Assembly: GCF_014490035.1 (NCBI RefSeq)
Contig: NZ_CP061008.1
Location: 1,488,001 to 1,552,000 of the forward strand
From: Achromobacter xylosoxidans
GTDB taxonomy: Bacteria > Pseudomonadota > Gammaproteobacteria > Burkholderiales > Burkholderiaceae_B
DNA: 64,000 bases
Direction of reading: 5' to 3'
Made by a program: the position numbers and the translations under genes. The notes under the pieces are model-generated. The model did not search any database, was not told the DNA's origin, and saw only the letters and a list, made by a program, of their open reading frames with translations. Positions 25,819 to 35,070 of the stretch are shown here, piece after piece. Each line of letters begins with the position of its first letter. Positions within the stretch are counted from its first letter, which is position 1.

Positions 25819-26499
25819 CTAGCTGGAAAAGGCGGCGTTGGCCACCTGGGTGACGCGCTTGACGAAGATGCCCGGCGTCACCACGGCCTCGGGCGAGAGC
25901 TCGCCCAGCGCGACCTTGGCGCGCACCTGCACGATGGCGGTTTTGGCCGCCATGCACATGACGGGACCGAAGTTGCGCGCGCTTTTGTTGTAGGTGAGAT
26001 TGCCCCAGCGGTCGGCCAGGTCGGCCTTCACCAGTGCAAAGTCGCCGTGCAAGGGATGTTCGAAGACATGGCCGCGGCCGTCGATCATGCGCGTTTCCTT
26101 GCCGCGCGCCAGTTCGGTGCCATAGGCCGTGGGCGTGTAGAACCCGCCCAGGCCGGCGCCGGCCGCCCGCAGGCGTTCGGCGATGGTGCCTTGCGGCACG
26201 CATTCCAGTTCGATGCGGCCCTGGCGGTAGAACTCGTCGAAGACCCAGGAGTGCGAGGCCTTGGGAAACGAGCAGATCACCTTGCGCACGCGCCCGGCCT
26301 TGATCAGCGCGGCCAGGCCGGTTTCGTGGTTGCCGGCGTTGTTGCTGACCACGGTGAGTTCGCGCGCGCCCTGCGCGATCAGCGCGTGGATCAGTTCGGT
26401 GGGCATGCCGGCGCCGCCGAAGCCGCTGATCAGCACGGTCGCGCCATCGTGGACGTCCGCAACGGCGGTTTCGGGAGTGTCGTAGAACTTGTCGATCAT
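25819..26499 (-). CDS. CoA-transferase subunit A (3-oxoadipate/3-oxoacid type)
   Basis: 226 residues. Family I CoA-transferase alpha subunit, with the glycine-rich GATVLISGFGGAGMPTELI motif near the N-terminus and the conserved VVSNNAG and CSFPKASHS segments. It is paired with the beta subunit downstream and preceded by a Bug receptor gene 18 bp away. 3-Oxoadipate (PcaI-like) is the best guess because IclR-controlled pca genes look like this, but no other pca gene is nearby. Confidence 0.9.
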   Translation of the reverse strand: MIDKFYDTPETAVADVHDGATVLISGFGGAGMPTELIHALIAQGARELTVVSNNAGNHETGLAALIKAGRVRKVICSFPKASHSWVFDEFYRQGRIELECVPQGTIAERLRAAGAGLGGFYTPTAYGTELARGKETRMIDGRGHVFEHPLHGDFALVKADLADRWGNLTYNKSARNFGPVMCMAAKTAIVQVRAKVALGELSPEAVVTPGIFVKRVTQVANAAFSS

Positions 26500-26517
26500 G
26501 GCGGGGCTCCTGCGCCT

Positions 26518-27519
26518 TCAGTCCAAGGTGATGCGGGCCTGCTTGATGATTCCGGCGTAGCGCGTCGAGTCCGTCTTCATCAGCTCCGCGAATTGCGCGG
26601 TGGTGCCGCTGGCCGGCAGGAAGCCCGCGTCCAGGAATTTCTGCCTGACGTCGGGCTCCTTGACGATCTCGCTGATCTCGCGCGCCATGCGCTCGATGAC
26701 CGGCGCAGGCGTGCCGGCCGGCGCCATCAGGCCCGCCCACGAACCGGTGACGAAGCCGGGCAGGCCGGCTTCTTCCATGGTCGGGATCGAGGGCTCGGTC
26801 GGCCAGCGCTGCTTGCCGGTGAACGCCAGCGCCTTCAGCCGGTTCTGCTTGACGTACTGCATGGGCACGAGGATCGGGTCGAAGACCATCGATACGCGGC
26901 CGCCCAGCAGGTCGGCCAGGATGGGGGCGCTGCCTTTGTAGGCCACGTGCGTCATGGTGATCTTGCTTTGCAGCGCGAAGTCGGCGCCGGTCAGGTGCGC
27001 GCTGGAACCGTTGCCGCTGGAGGCATAGGTGAGCTTGTCCGGATTCTTGCGGCCATAGTCGACCAGTTCGGCCACCGTCTTCACGGGTATGTCTTCGGCC
27101 ACGAACAGGAACAGGGGCAGGTCCGCCATCTGCACCACGGGCGTCAGGTCGGCGGGCTTGTAGCCCAGCTTGTATAGATGGAAATTGATGATGTAGGCCG
27201 GAAGGATGGAAAGAAAGGTGTAGCCGTCCGGCTCCGCCTTCGCGGCGATGGCGGCGCCCACGCTGCTGTTGGCGCCGGGGCGGTTCTCGATGATGATGGT
27301 CTGCTTCAGGCGCGGGCCGAGCTTGTCCATCACGATGCGCGTGACGATGTCGGTCGAGCCGCCCGGCGTGTACGGCACGATGATCTTGATCGGCTTGCTG
27401 GGCCAGTCATCCGCTGCGTGGACGCCGGCGCCGGCGGCCAGGCCGGCGGCCGTCAGGGCCGTGCCCAGCAGGGATTTGAGGATGCTGCGGCGGGACTGCA
27501 AGAGGCTTGCACGGGTCAT
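26518..27519 (-). CDS. Bug-family (TctC) solute receptor
   Basis: 333 residues. The mature protein begins near DDWPSKPIKIIVPYTPGGSTD, the typical Bug motif, and keeps the NRPGANSSVGAAIAAKAEPDGYT block. The signal peptide carries a twin-arginine-like SRRSILK, followed by a hydrophobic stretch and an Ala-rich cleavage region, so Tat export is possible. First gene of the CoA-transferase operon; it probably binds the acid processed by that enzyme. No TctA/TctB permease is present. Confidence 0.9.
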   Translation of the reverse strand: MTRASLLQSRRSILKSLLGTALTAAGLAAGAGVHAADDWPSKPIKIIVPYTPGGSTDIVTRIVMDKLGPRLKQTIIIENRPGANSSVGAAIAAKAEPDGYTFLSILPAYIINFHLYKLGYKPADLTPVVQMADLPLFLFVAEDIPVKTVAELVDYGRKNPDKLTYASSGNGSSAHLTGADFALQSKITMTHVAYKGSAPILADLLGGRVSMVFDPILVPMQYVKQNRLKALAFTGKQRWPTEPSIPTMEEAGLPGFVTGSWAGLMAPAGTPAPVIERMAREISEIVKEPDVRQKFLDAGFLPASGTTAQFAELMKTDSTRYAGIIKQARITLD

Positions 27520-27854
27520 GGGTTGGGTCTCCTCCATGAGTCGGCCGCTGGCGTAGTCGCGGCCGTTATTTTTGAGAGATCGCGACGCCGGCAGCGGCGG
27601 GCCCGGGACGCGAAAAAAGTATGGCACCAAGGCAAGCGGCCATCGCGGGCTGGCAGGCGGATAAAGTTCGTTCACCGGACAGGTCTGCAACCTTCTGGAA
27701 TCGCGGTCGGTACCCCGGGTTTCCACTAGGCTTCTTCGCGTTGTTCACGCCGTGGACATGCCTTAATCTGGCGGCCGGCCCAGTAAGGCAGGGCTCGGTT
27801 TCAACCGCAGCCGGCTTACAAGCCAGCGCGGCATCCATCTCAGGAGAAGCGATC
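27520..27854. other. Divergent intergenic region Bug receptor / AapJ-like gene
   Basis: 335 bp between two divergent genes. It holds both promoters and the AGGAGAAGCG ribosome site just before 27855. No supported gene or conspicuous palindrome was seen. Confidence 0.5.
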
Positions 27855-28877
27855 ATGAAGCGGTCCATCTTGTTTGCAGCCGGCGCCATTGCCCTGGCTT
27901 GCGCATCCCAGGCGGCGGTGGCGGGGCCCACCCTCGATGCCGTGAAGAAAAAAGGATTCGTGCAGTGCGGTCTGACCGACGGCGTATCCGGCTTTTCGGC
28001 CACCAACAGCAAGGGCGAATGGGAAGGCATGGACGTGGACATCTGTCGCGCGGTCGCGGCGGCGGTGTTCGGTGATCCGACCAAATTCAAGGGCACGCCG
28101 CTGTCCACCCAGCAGCGCTTCACGGCGTTGCAATCGGGCGAGGTGGATGTGCTGCTGCGCACCGTCACGCTGACGCAGACCCGCGACACCTCGCTGGGCC
28201 TGGCGGCCGTGGCGGCCAGCTTCTACGACGGCCAGGGCATCCTGGTGAACAAGAAGCTGGGCGTCAAAAGCGCCAAGGAACTCAACGGCGCCACGGTCTG
28301 CGTGCAGCCCGGCACCACCACGGAGCTCAACCTGGCCGACTGGTTCCGCACCAACAACATCGAGTTCAAGCCGGTGGTGATCGACAAGGTGACCGAGGTC
28401 GTGCGCGCCTTCGAGTCGGGCCGTTGCGACGCCTTCACCGACGACGCCTCGCAACTGGCCGCGGTGCGCGCCACGCAGGTCGCCAAGCCGGACGACTACG
28501 AAATCCTGCCGGAACGTTTCTCCAAGGAGCCGCTGGGTCCCATGGTGCGCCAGGGCGACGAGAACTGGCTGGGCATCGTGCGCTGGACGCTGTTCGCGCT
28601 GATGGAAGCCGAGGAATACGGCATCACGCAGAAGAACGTCGATGAAATGCTCAAGAGCAACAACCCCAACATCGCCCGCATCCTGGGCGTGACGCCGGGC
28701 GCGGGCAAGAACATGGGGCTGGATGAGAAGTGGGCCTACAACGCCATCAAGGCAGTGGGCAATTACAGCGAAGTGTTCGAGCGCAACGTGGGCAAGGACA
28801 GCAAGCTTGGCCTGCAACGCGGCACCAATGCGTTGTGGAACAAGGGGGGCGCCATGTATCCCTGGCCGATCCGCTGA
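27855..28877 (+). CDS. AapJ-family amino-acid receptor, orphan
   Basis: 340 residues. Signal peptide MKRSILFAAGAIALACASQA, then a type 3 periplasmic binding fold with VKKKGFVQCGLTDGVSGFSA and EWEGMDVDICRAVAAAVFGD. The length and C-terminal NKGGAMYPWPIR are typical of general L-amino-acid receptors of the Aap/Bzt type. No matching permease or ATPase follows; a terminator comes 20 bp after the stop, so it must work with components encoded elsewhere. Confidence 0.92.
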   Translation: MKRSILFAAGAIALACASQAAVAGPTLDAVKKKGFVQCGLTDGVSGFSATNSKGEWEGMDVDICRAVAAAVFGDPTKFKGTPLSTQQRFTALQSGEVDVLLRTVTLTQTRDTSLGLAAVAASFYDGQGILVNKKLGVKSAKELNGATVCVQPGTTTELNLADWFRTNNIEFKPVVIDKVTEVVRAFESGRCDAFTDDASQLAAVRATQVAKPDDYEILPERFSKEPLGPMVRQGDENWLGIVRWTLFALMEAEEYGITQKNVDEMLKSNNPNIARILGVTPGAGKNMGLDEKWAYNAIKAVGNYSEVFERNVGKDSKLGLQRGTNALWNKGGAMYPWPIR

Positions 28878-28895
28878 GGTTCGCGCCAACTAGGG

Positions 28896-28922
28896 CGGCC
28901 CGGATTTCCGGGCCGTTTTTTT
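28896..28922 (+). terminator. Intrinsic terminator of the AapJ-like gene
   Basis: CGGCCCGG-ATTT-CCGGGCCG followed by seven T. It ends the monocistronic receptor gene. Confidence 0.9.
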
Positions 28923-28948
28923 ATGGCATCGCCACGCGATACGTTCGC

Positions 28949-28961
28949 ACCGTATTACGGT
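28949..28961. promoter_or_regulatory. Palindrome before the second IclR gene
   Basis: ACCGTA-T-TACGGT, a perfect 13-bp odd palindrome 37 bp upstream of the likely ATG 28998. It is a candidate autoregulatory site for the IclR protein. Confidence 0.45.
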
Positions 28962-28997
28962 ACGCTATGCGCTTTCCACTGGACGCCCCAACGCGCC

Positions 28998-29864
28998 ATG
29001 ACGCAGACCCGAAACGCCGAGGATTCCCCACTGTTCATCGCCGCGCTGGCGCGCGGCGTCTCCGTCCTGCGCGCCTTCAGCGAGGGGCAGCCCGCCATGA
29101 CCTTGCCAGAGCTGGCCGAAGCGACCGGGCTGAGCAAGAGTTCGGTGCAGCGCTTCACCCACACGCTGTGGACCCTGGGCTACCTGCGCAAGGATCCCTT
29201 GAGCAAGAAGTTCTCGCTGGGACCCTGGTCGCTGGAGCTGGGCATGAAGTACGTGCAGACCAGCCCGCTGGTGCTGGGCGGCAATCCCTTCCTGCACACG
29301 CTCAACCGCAACAGCCAGGAGACCTGCAGCCTGGCCGAGCCCGACGGCCTGGATATGGTGTACGTGGCGCGCTTTGCCACCCACAAGGAAATGTTCGTGA
29401 ACATGCCGGTGGGCATGCGCCTGCCGCTGTACTGCACGGCGGCGGGCCGGGCGGTGCTGGCCAGGCTGGATCCCGCAGTCGCGCGCGATCTCCTGGAACG
29501 CTGCGACCGCAAGGCCTACACGGCCGCCACCATCACCGGCATGGACGAGCTCCAGGGCGAGCTGGAGTTTGCCCGGCGTCACGGGTATGCGCGCTCCAAC
29601 GGCGAGTTCTATCCGGGCGACATCACGGTCAGCGCCGCGGTGCTGGATGCCGGCGGCACGCCAGTAGGGGCCGTCAACGTGTCGGTGCCGTCCAGCCGCT
29701 GGTCGTTCGAGCAGGCGCAGGCGGTGTTCGGTCCGCAAGTGGTGGAAACGGCGCACGCCATCAGCGCGTCGCGCACCTTGGGGCGGTCGCGCCCCTTCTA
29801 TGAAATGGAGCCGCCGGGCGGGGCCCTGCGCGACGCGATGCCGCTCGCGGGCGACGAGGCCTGA
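28998..29864 (+). CDS. IclR-family regulator
   Basis: 288 residues. HTH at about residues 30-55 (MTLPELAEATGLSKSSVQRF) and a full IclR ligand domain (NSQETCSLAEPDGLDMVYVAR, LPLYCTAAGRAVLA). ATG 28998 is preferred because the frame upstream is not family-like. It precedes, in the same direction, a ureohydrolase and an amino-acid ABC transporter and is the natural candidate to control them. Confidence 0.9.
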   Translation: MTQTRNAEDSPLFIAALARGVSVLRAFSEGQPAMTLPELAEATGLSKSSVQRFTHTLWTLGYLRKDPLSKKFSLGPWSLELGMKYVQTSPLVLGGNPFLHTLNRNSQETCSLAEPDGLDMVYVARFATHKEMFVNMPVGMRLPLYCTAAGRAVLARLDPAVARDLLERCDRKAYTAATITGMDELQGELEFARRHGYARSNGEFYPGDITVSAAVLDAGGTPVGAVNVSVPSSRWSFEQAQAVFGPQVVETAHAISASRTLGRSRPFYEMEPPGGALRDAMPLAGDEA

Positions 29865-29915
29865 TTCCAGTGCACGCGGGGCGCAGGCGCGCCGGGCAAG
29901 CGTGCTTGCTATTCT

Positions 29916-29928
29916 TACTAATTTAGTA
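29916..29928. promoter_or_regulatory. AT-rich palindrome upstream of the ureohydrolase
   Basis: TACTAA-T-TTAGTA is a perfect 13-bp palindrome in an AT-rich stretch just after the IclR gene. A second 11-bp palindrome, CGATT-T-AATCG, lies at 30020-30030. Both suggest regulator-binding sites for the ureohydrolase operon promoter. Confidence 0.45.
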
Positions 29929-29941
29929 GGATATAAAACCA

Positions 29942-29967
29942 CCGATTAGGGGAAACTCCCTAATTGG
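29942..29967 (+). other. Hairpin in the ureohydrolase leader region
   Basis: CCGATTAGGG-GAAACT-CCCTAATTGG forms a 10-bp stem with one G-T pair and a six-base loop. There is no T-run. It could be the 3' end of the IclR transcript, an operator or a leader RNA structure. Confidence 0.4.
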
Positions 29968-30019
29968 CCGGGTGCTTGTACGCACGCTACTCTTATTTCG
30001 ACACGATCATATCGCACAG

Positions 30020-30030
30020 CGATTTAATCG
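30020..30030. promoter_or_regulatory. Second palindrome upstream of the ureohydrolase
   Basis: CGATT-T-AATCG, a perfect 11-bp odd palindrome 60 bp before the GTG start of the ureohydrolase. Position fits an operator at or near the promoter. Confidence 0.35.
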
Positions 30031-30089
30031 AATCTAAATAGTGATCCCGGCCTAGTCCATGGCAGCGGTCGTCACACAGGAGCCGAGTT

Positions 30090-31043
30090 GTGCAGCAGCC
30101 AGCCGAAGTCTGTTTTCATCCCGTCGCCGGGTTCATGGGCCTGCCCGCCGTCCGCGCCGCCGGCACGGGCGCGGCGCGCGCCTGCGTGGTCGGCATTCCA
30201 TTCGATTGCGGCACGCATCCGTTCCGCGTCGGTTCGCGCCAGGGGCCGGACGCGATTCGGGAGCAGTCCAGGCTGCTGCGGCCGGTGGACATCTTCCGGC
30301 GCCACGGCATCGACAACCCGCCGGAATTCCTGCGCGCCATCGACGTGGGCAACGTGGCCTGCCATCCGGGCGATCCGGACGCGTCCTATCCGCTGATCGA
30401 GGCCGGCATCGGCGCCATCCTGGACTCGGGCGCGATTCCGATCTCCATGGGAGGCGACGGCGCGGTCACCTTGCCGCAGCTGCGCGCCGTGGCGCGCCGC
30501 CATCCGGATTTCGTTGTGCTGCATTTCGATTCGCACACCGACACCTATCCCATCCCCGGCTACAACACCGCCACCACGTTCACGCGCGCCGCCGAAGAAG
30601 GGCTGCTGGACGTGGCCTCCAGCTTTCACGTCGGCACGCGCGGCAGCTCCTTCATGCCGGGCGTGCTGGAGTTCGGCCGCGAGGTCGGCTACACGATCCT
30701 GCCTTATGACGACTTCGACCAGGACCAGAAGGGCGCGCTGGCCGACATCAAGCAGCGCATCGGCGAGCGTCCGGTGTACCTGTGCTTCGACATGGACATC
30801 TTCGATCCCTCCTGCGCGCCGGGCGTGTGCACGCCGGAGTGGGGTGGGCTCACGGCCAAGGAAGGGCTGGCGCTGTTGCGCCAGCTCGCGGGCCTGAACT
30901 TCGTGGCATTCGACGTGAACACCGTGTCGCCGCCGCAAGACGTGCAGGGGGCCACGGCCTTCCTGGCAGCCACCGTCATGCAGGAATTCTGCGCGCTGGC
31001 GGCGGTCGCGGTGCAGCAGTATCCGCAGGGGCGTCCGGCCTGA
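30090..31043 (+). CDS. Ureohydrolase (agmatinase/arginase family) with altered metal motif
   Basis: 317 residues, binuclear-manganese amidinohydrolase family, which releases urea from a guanidino compound. The second and third metal motifs are present: Asp147-Ser-His149-Thr-Asp151 and Asp234-Met-Asp236. The first motif, normally GGDH, reads Gly-Gly-Asp-Gly at 121-124, so the usual metal-ligand His is a Gly. Activity or metal use may differ. Start is GTG 30090 with GGAG 8 bp before it. It heads an operon with a three-part amino-acid ABC transporter, so the substrate may be an imported guanidino compound; this is inference. Confidence 0.9.
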   Translation: MQQPAEVCFHPVAGFMGLPAVRAAGTGAARACVVGIPFDCGTHPFRVGSRQGPDAIREQSRLLRPVDIFRRHGIDNPPEFLRAIDVGNVACHPGDPDASYPLIEAGIGAILDSGAIPISMGGDGAVTLPQLRAVARRHPDFVVLHFDSHTDTYPIPGYNTATTFTRAAEEGLLDVASSFHVGTRGSSFMPGVLEFGREVGYTILPYDDFDQDQKGALADIKQRIGERPVYLCFDMDIFDPSCAPGVCTPEWGGLTAKEGLALLRQLAGLNFVAFDVNTVSPPQDVQGATAFLAATVMQEFCALAAVAVQQYPQGRPA

Positions 31044-31085
31044 GCCGGGTTCACCACGCCGACAACTTCATCCAAGGGGAAAACG

Positions 31086-31874
31086 ATGAAACTCAAATCC
31101 ATTCTGCTGGGCCTGGCTGTCGCCGGCCTGCTGGCTCAGGGCGGCGCGCAGGCGCGCACGCTGGACGAGATCCGCGCGGATCAGAGCCTGAATGTAGTCA
31201 CCACGGCGTCCGCGCCGCCGCACGGCTTCAAGAATCCGAAGTCGAACCAGCTGGAGGGCATCATGGTGGACGTGGCCGCGGCCGTGGCCAAGCACTTGAA
31301 GGTGTCGGACAAGCTGTCCGATGTGCCGTTCTCCGGCCTGATTCCCACGCTGACCTCGGGCCGCGCCGACGTGATGTCCGCGCCGCTCTTCATCACAGAG
31401 GAACGCGCCCGCGCCATCGATTTTTCGGCGCCGGTCTATGAATGGGGCGAGGGCGTCGTGGTCAGCGACAAGGCAGACAAGAAATACGCCAAGTTCGAAG
31501 ACATGAAGGGCCAGCGTGTGGGCGTGCTGGTGGACTCGGTGCAGTTCAACATGATCAAGGACATGCCCGGCACCAAGGTGTCCACGTACCAGGACTATTC
31601 CACGCTGCTGGCCGACGTGCGCGCCGGCCGCATCGACCTGGGCATCGTCGACCCGCCCAGCATCATCTACCAGATCAAGACCAAGAACATCCCGGGCGTG
31701 AAGCTGGACACGGGCTACCAGCCGCAACGCAAGTGGCAGGTGGGCATGGCGGTGCAGAAGGGCAACGCCGCGCTGCTGGAGGCGGTCAACGGCGCGCTGG
31801 CGCAGATGAAGCAGAACGGCGAGCTTGCCGCCATCGGGCAGAAGTGGGGCGTGGCCGACCTGATGAGCAAATGA
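31086..31874 (+). CDS. Polar amino-acid ABC transporter, substrate-binding protein
   Basis: 262 residues. Signal peptide MKLKSILLGLAVAGLLAQGG with cleavage near AQA-RT, then a type 3 solute-binding fold (SNQLEGIMVDVAAAVAKHL, LTSGRADVMSAPLFITEERA). It follows the ureohydrolase by 42 bp with AAGGGGAAAA as ribosome site, and precedes its permease and ATPase. Confidence 0.93.
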   Translation: MKLKSILLGLAVAGLLAQGGAQARTLDEIRADQSLNVVTTASAPPHGFKNPKSNQLEGIMVDVAAAVAKHLKVSDKLSDVPFSGLIPTLTSGRADVMSAPLFITEERARAIDFSAPVYEWGEGVVVSDKADKKYAKFEDMKGQRVGVLVDSVQFNMIKDMPGTKVSTYQDYSTLLADVRAGRIDLGIVDPPSIIYQIKTKNIPGVKLDTGYQPQRKWQVGMAVQKGNAALLEAVNGALAQMKQNGELAAIGQKWGVADLMSK

Positions 31875-31904
31875 CGCCGCACCGGCACGGATAAGGAGTA
31901 CGAC

Positions 31905-32597
31905 TTGGATCTCGCGACCCTGCGCATGTACCTGACCCCCCTGGCCGAGGGCACCGTCTGGACCCTGGCGCTGTTTTTCTGTTCGGCATTCCTGGCGGTG
32001 GCCCTGGGCCTGGTCGTCTGTCTGTGCCGCCTGTCGCCGTCGCGGCTGCTCAGCCGCGGCGCGCGTTTCTACATCGATGTGATACGAGGCACGCCGCTGC
32101 TGCTGCAGCTGTTCTACATCTACTACGGCCTGCCCGAGATGGGCGTGGTCATCAATGGCTTCGTCGCCGGCGTGCTGGGGCTGACGCTGAACTTCGGCGC
32201 CTATCTGGCCGAGCTGTTCCGCAGCGGCATCCAGTCGGTGGACAGCGGCCAGTACGAGGCGGCGCGCGCGCTGGGCCTGGGCAAAGTGCAGCGGCTGCGC
32301 CGCATCGTATTGCCGCAGGCGCTGCGCACCGTGTTCCCGGCGCTGGGCAACTACGCGCTGGTGCTGATCAAGGAGACCTCGCTGGTGGCCGTCATCAGTG
32401 TCTACGAGTTGATGCGCGCGGGCGAAATGCTGGCGGGCGCCACCTTCCAGGCGCTGACCGTCTACACCATGGTGGGCGTCATCTACTTCGCCATGTGCAG
32501 CGTGCTGTCCTACGTGTTCCGCCGTTCCGAAAAGCGCCTGACCGTGCCGGGCTACTGGAGCGGCGCGGGCGAAAACCATGACATTTCCAAGGCCTGA
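31905..32597 (+). CDS. Polar amino-acid ABC transporter, permease
   Basis: 230 residues of the HisM/GlnP type, about five membrane segments. The EAA loop [22 protein letters not shown] is near residues 118-140 (ALG and the IVLPQAL helix). TTG 31905 with AAGGAG upstream is the likely start. Only one permease gene is present, so a homodimer is expected. Confidence 0.93.
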   Translation: MDLATLRMYLTPLAEGTVWTLALFFCSAFLAVALGLVVCLCRLSPSRLLSRGARFYIDVIRGTPLLLQLFYIYYGLPEMGVVINGFVAGVLGLTLNFGAYLAELFRSGIQSVDSGQYEAARALGLGKVQRLRRIVLPQALRTVFPALGNYALVLIKETSLVAVISVYELMRAGEMLAGATFQALTVYTMVGVIYFAMCSVLSYVFRRSEKRLTVPGYWSGAGENHDISKA

Positions 32598-33354
32598 TGC
32601 GATGGATGGATTGAACTATGCCGCCCCTATCATCACGATGCAGGGCGTTTGCAAATGGTATGGCGACTTCAAGGTGCTGGACGAACTGGCGCTGGAGGTG
32701 CTGCCGGGAGAAAAGCTGATCCTGTGCGGGCCGTCCGGTTCCGGCAAGTCGACCACCATCCGGCTCTTGAACCGGCTCGAGGAACACCAGCAAGGCCGCA
32801 TCGTGGTCGACGGCATCGAACTGAACGACGACCTGAAGAACATCGAGCGCATCCGCGCCGAGGTCGGCATGGTGTTCCAGCACTTCAACCTGTTTCCGCA
32901 CCTGACCGTGCTGGACAACTGCACGCTGGCGCCGATGCTGGTGAAGGGCGTGCCGCGCGAGGAAGCCGAGGCCCGCGCCATGGAATACCTGGAGCGCGTC
33001 AAGATCCCGCAACACGCCTCCAAGTATCCGGGCCAGTTGTCCGGCGGCCAGAAGCAGCGCGTGGCGATTGCGCGGGCGCTGTGCATGCGGCCCAAGATCA
33101 TGCTGTTCGACGAGCCCACCTCGGCGCTGGATCCCGAAATGGTCAAGGAAGTGCTGGACACCATGGTGGCGCTGGCCCGCGACGGCATGACCATGGTCTG
33201 TGTGACGCATGAAATGGGTTTCGCGCGCGAAGTCGGCGACCGCGTGGTCTTCATGGACCAGGGCGCCATCGTCGAGGCCGACACGCCGGACAATTTCTTC
33301 CGCGCGCCGCGCACCGAACGCGCGCAGGCCTTCCTGGGGCAGATACTGGGTTGA
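32578..33354 (+). CDS. Polar amino-acid ABC transporter, ATPase
   Basis: 258 residues, GlnQ/HisP type. Walker [10 protein letters not shown], signature [15 protein letters not shown], Walker [15 protein letters not shown] and the switch His in CVTHEMGF are all intact. ATG 32578 overlaps the permease end; ATG 32602 is an alternative eight codons later that would abolish the overlap. It completes the SBP-permease-ATPase set. Confidence 0.94.
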   Translation: MTFPRPDAMDGLNYAAPIITMQGVCKWYGDFKVLDELALEVLPGEKLILCGPSGSGKSTTIRLLNRLEEHQQGRIVVDGIELNDDLKNIERIRAEVGMVFQHFNLFPHLTVLDNCTLAPMLVKGVPREEAEARAMEYLERVKIPQHASKYPGQLSGGQKQRVAIARALCMRPKIMLFDEPTSALDPEMVKEVLDTMVALARDGMTMVCVTHEMGFAREVGDRVVFMDQGAIVEADTPDNFFRAPRTERAQAFLGQILG

Positions 33355-33513
33355 CCGGGTCCTTCAAATTCCGTTTGGCGGAACCTGTGGAATGGTTCCA
33401 TGACGGCGGCCTGAAATGGCTCTAGCCGGTTTCGGCTACGCTACCTATCATGCATGTCACGCGGGCGCGCATGCGCCCATGCACCGCCAATGGAAAATGA
33501 TCAGGGAAAAACG

Positions 33514-35070
33514 ATGAACGGCGCTGATAGTCTTTGCGATACCTTGCTGGCCAACGATGTGGACGTTTGCTTCGCGAACCCCGGCACATCGGAAATGCAC
33601 TTTGTCGCGGCATTGGATCGCAAACCGAAGATGCGTTGCGTGCTGGGCCTGTTCGAAGGCGTGGTGACGGGCGCGGCCGACGGCTATGCGCGCATGGCCG
33701 ACAAGCCCGCGGCCACGCTGCTGCACCTGGGGCCGGGGTTGGGCAACGGCCTGGCCAACCTGCACAACGCCAAACGCGCCCGCACGCCCATGGTCAACAT
33801 CGTGGGCGACCACGCCACCTATCACGTCCAATACGACGCGCCGCTGACCAGCGACGTCGAAGGCGTCGCGCGTCCGATGTCGCATTGGGTCAAGCGCACC
33901 ACCAAGGCCGCCGACCTGTCCGCCGACGCCGCCGAAGCCGTGGGCGTGGCGCGCCGCTCGCCGGGCAACATCGCCACGCTGATCCTGCCCGCCGACGCGG
34001 CCTGGACGGACCTGCCCGACAATACTGCGCCGGTGCTGGCCAAGAGCGAGGCCCTGGCCCAGACCTCGGCCGAGGCGGTGCGTGCGGCGGTTGCCGCGAT
34101 CCGCTCGGGTGAAGTCACGACGTTGATGCTGGGCGGTTCCGCGCTGCGCGAGCGCGCGCTGAACGCCGCCGGCCGCATCGCGCGCGCCACCGGCGTGCGG
34201 CTGGTGTCGGAAACCTCAAACCGCCGCATCGAACGCGGCGGCTCGCGTACCCCGGTGGACCGCCTGCCGTATCCGATCGACCTGGCGGTGGCCAAGCTGA
34301 AGGACGTACGCCATCTGGTGCTGGTCGGGGCGAAAGCGCCCGTCGGCTTTTTCGCCTATCCCGGCAAGCCCAGCCTGCTGGCGCCGCCCGATTGCCAGCA
34401 GGTGGTGCTGGGCACGCCCGAGCAGGACCTGGCGCATGCGCTGGAGTGGCTGGCCGACGAGCTCGGCATCGCTCAGGACGCGCCGCGCCTGGCCGCCGCT
34501 CCCGCCAGCTACGAGGTGCCGCAGTCCGGCAAGCTGACCGGCGCCGCCGTCAACATCCTGGTCGCACACCATCTGCCGGAGCAGGCCATCGTCTGCGACG
34601 AGTCCATCACCCAAGGCCGCGAATTCCCCCTCTACAGCGTCAACAGCGCGCCGCACGATTGGCTCATGCTGACAGGCGGCGCCATCGGCATCGGCCTGCC
34701 CCTGGCGACCGGCGCCGCCGTCGCCTGCCCGGACCGCAAGGTCGTCACCCTGCAAGCCGACGGCAGCGGCATGTACACCTTGCAGGCGCTGTGGACGCAA
34801 GCGCGCGAGAACCTGGATTGCCTGACGGTGATCCTGGCCAACCGTTCCTATGCCACGCTGCACGGCGAAATGAAGAACGTGGGCGTGCAGGAACCCGGAC
34901 GCAACGCCCGCCGCATGCTGGACCTGGAGGAACCGTACCTGGACTGGACGCATCTGGCGCGCGGCATGGGCGTGGAAGCGGTCAGCGTGGATACGGTGGA
35001 AGGATTCGCGCGCGCGCTGCAGGAAGGCCTGAAGCGCCGCGGCCCGTTCCTGATCGAAGCGGTGATCTAA
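33514..35070 (+). CDS. Thiamine-diphosphate enzyme annotated as acetolactate synthase-like
   Basis: 518 residues with the three ThDP-family domains. The catalytic Glu region GLFEGVVTGAADGYARM lies near residues 44-60, and the ThDP motif is ADGSGMYTLQ...LANRSYATL instead of the classic GDGS...NN. It lacks the features of true IlvB and belongs to a widespread uncharacterised group; a benzoylformate-decarboxylase-type reaction is possible in this benzoate region. The ATG 33514 start has CAGGGA upstream. Its stop overlaps the converging livF stop by 4 bp. Confidence 0.85.
   Translation: MNGADSLCDTLLANDVDVCFANPGTSEMHFVAALDRKPKMRCVLGLFEGVVTGAADGYARMADKPAATLLHLGPGLGNGLANLHNAKRARTPMVNIVGDHATYHVQYDAPLTSDVEGVARPMSHWVKRTTKAADLSADAAEAVGVARRSPGNIATLILPADAAWTDLPDNTAPVLAKSEALAQTSAEAVRAAVAAIRSGEVTTLMLGGSALRERALNAAGRIARATGVRLVSETSNRRIERGGSRTPVDRLPYPIDLAVAKLKDVRHLVLVGAKAPVGFFAYPGKPSLLAPPDCQQVVLGTPEQDLAHALEWLADELGIAQDAPRLAAAPASYEVPQSGKLTGAAVNILVAHHLPEQAIVCDESITQGREFPLYSVNSAPHDWLMLTGGAIGIGLPLATGAAVACPDRKVVTLQADGSGMYTLQALWTQARENLDCLTVILANRSYATLHGEMKNVGVQEPGRNARRMLDLEEPYLDWTHLARGMGVEAVSVDTVEGFARALQEGLKRRGPFLIEAVI

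Noticed and set aside
29865..30089. A possible guanidine riboswitch before the ureohydrolase
   Set aside because: I looked for the conserved cores of known guanidine classes and did not find them; only simple palindromes and one hairpin are present.
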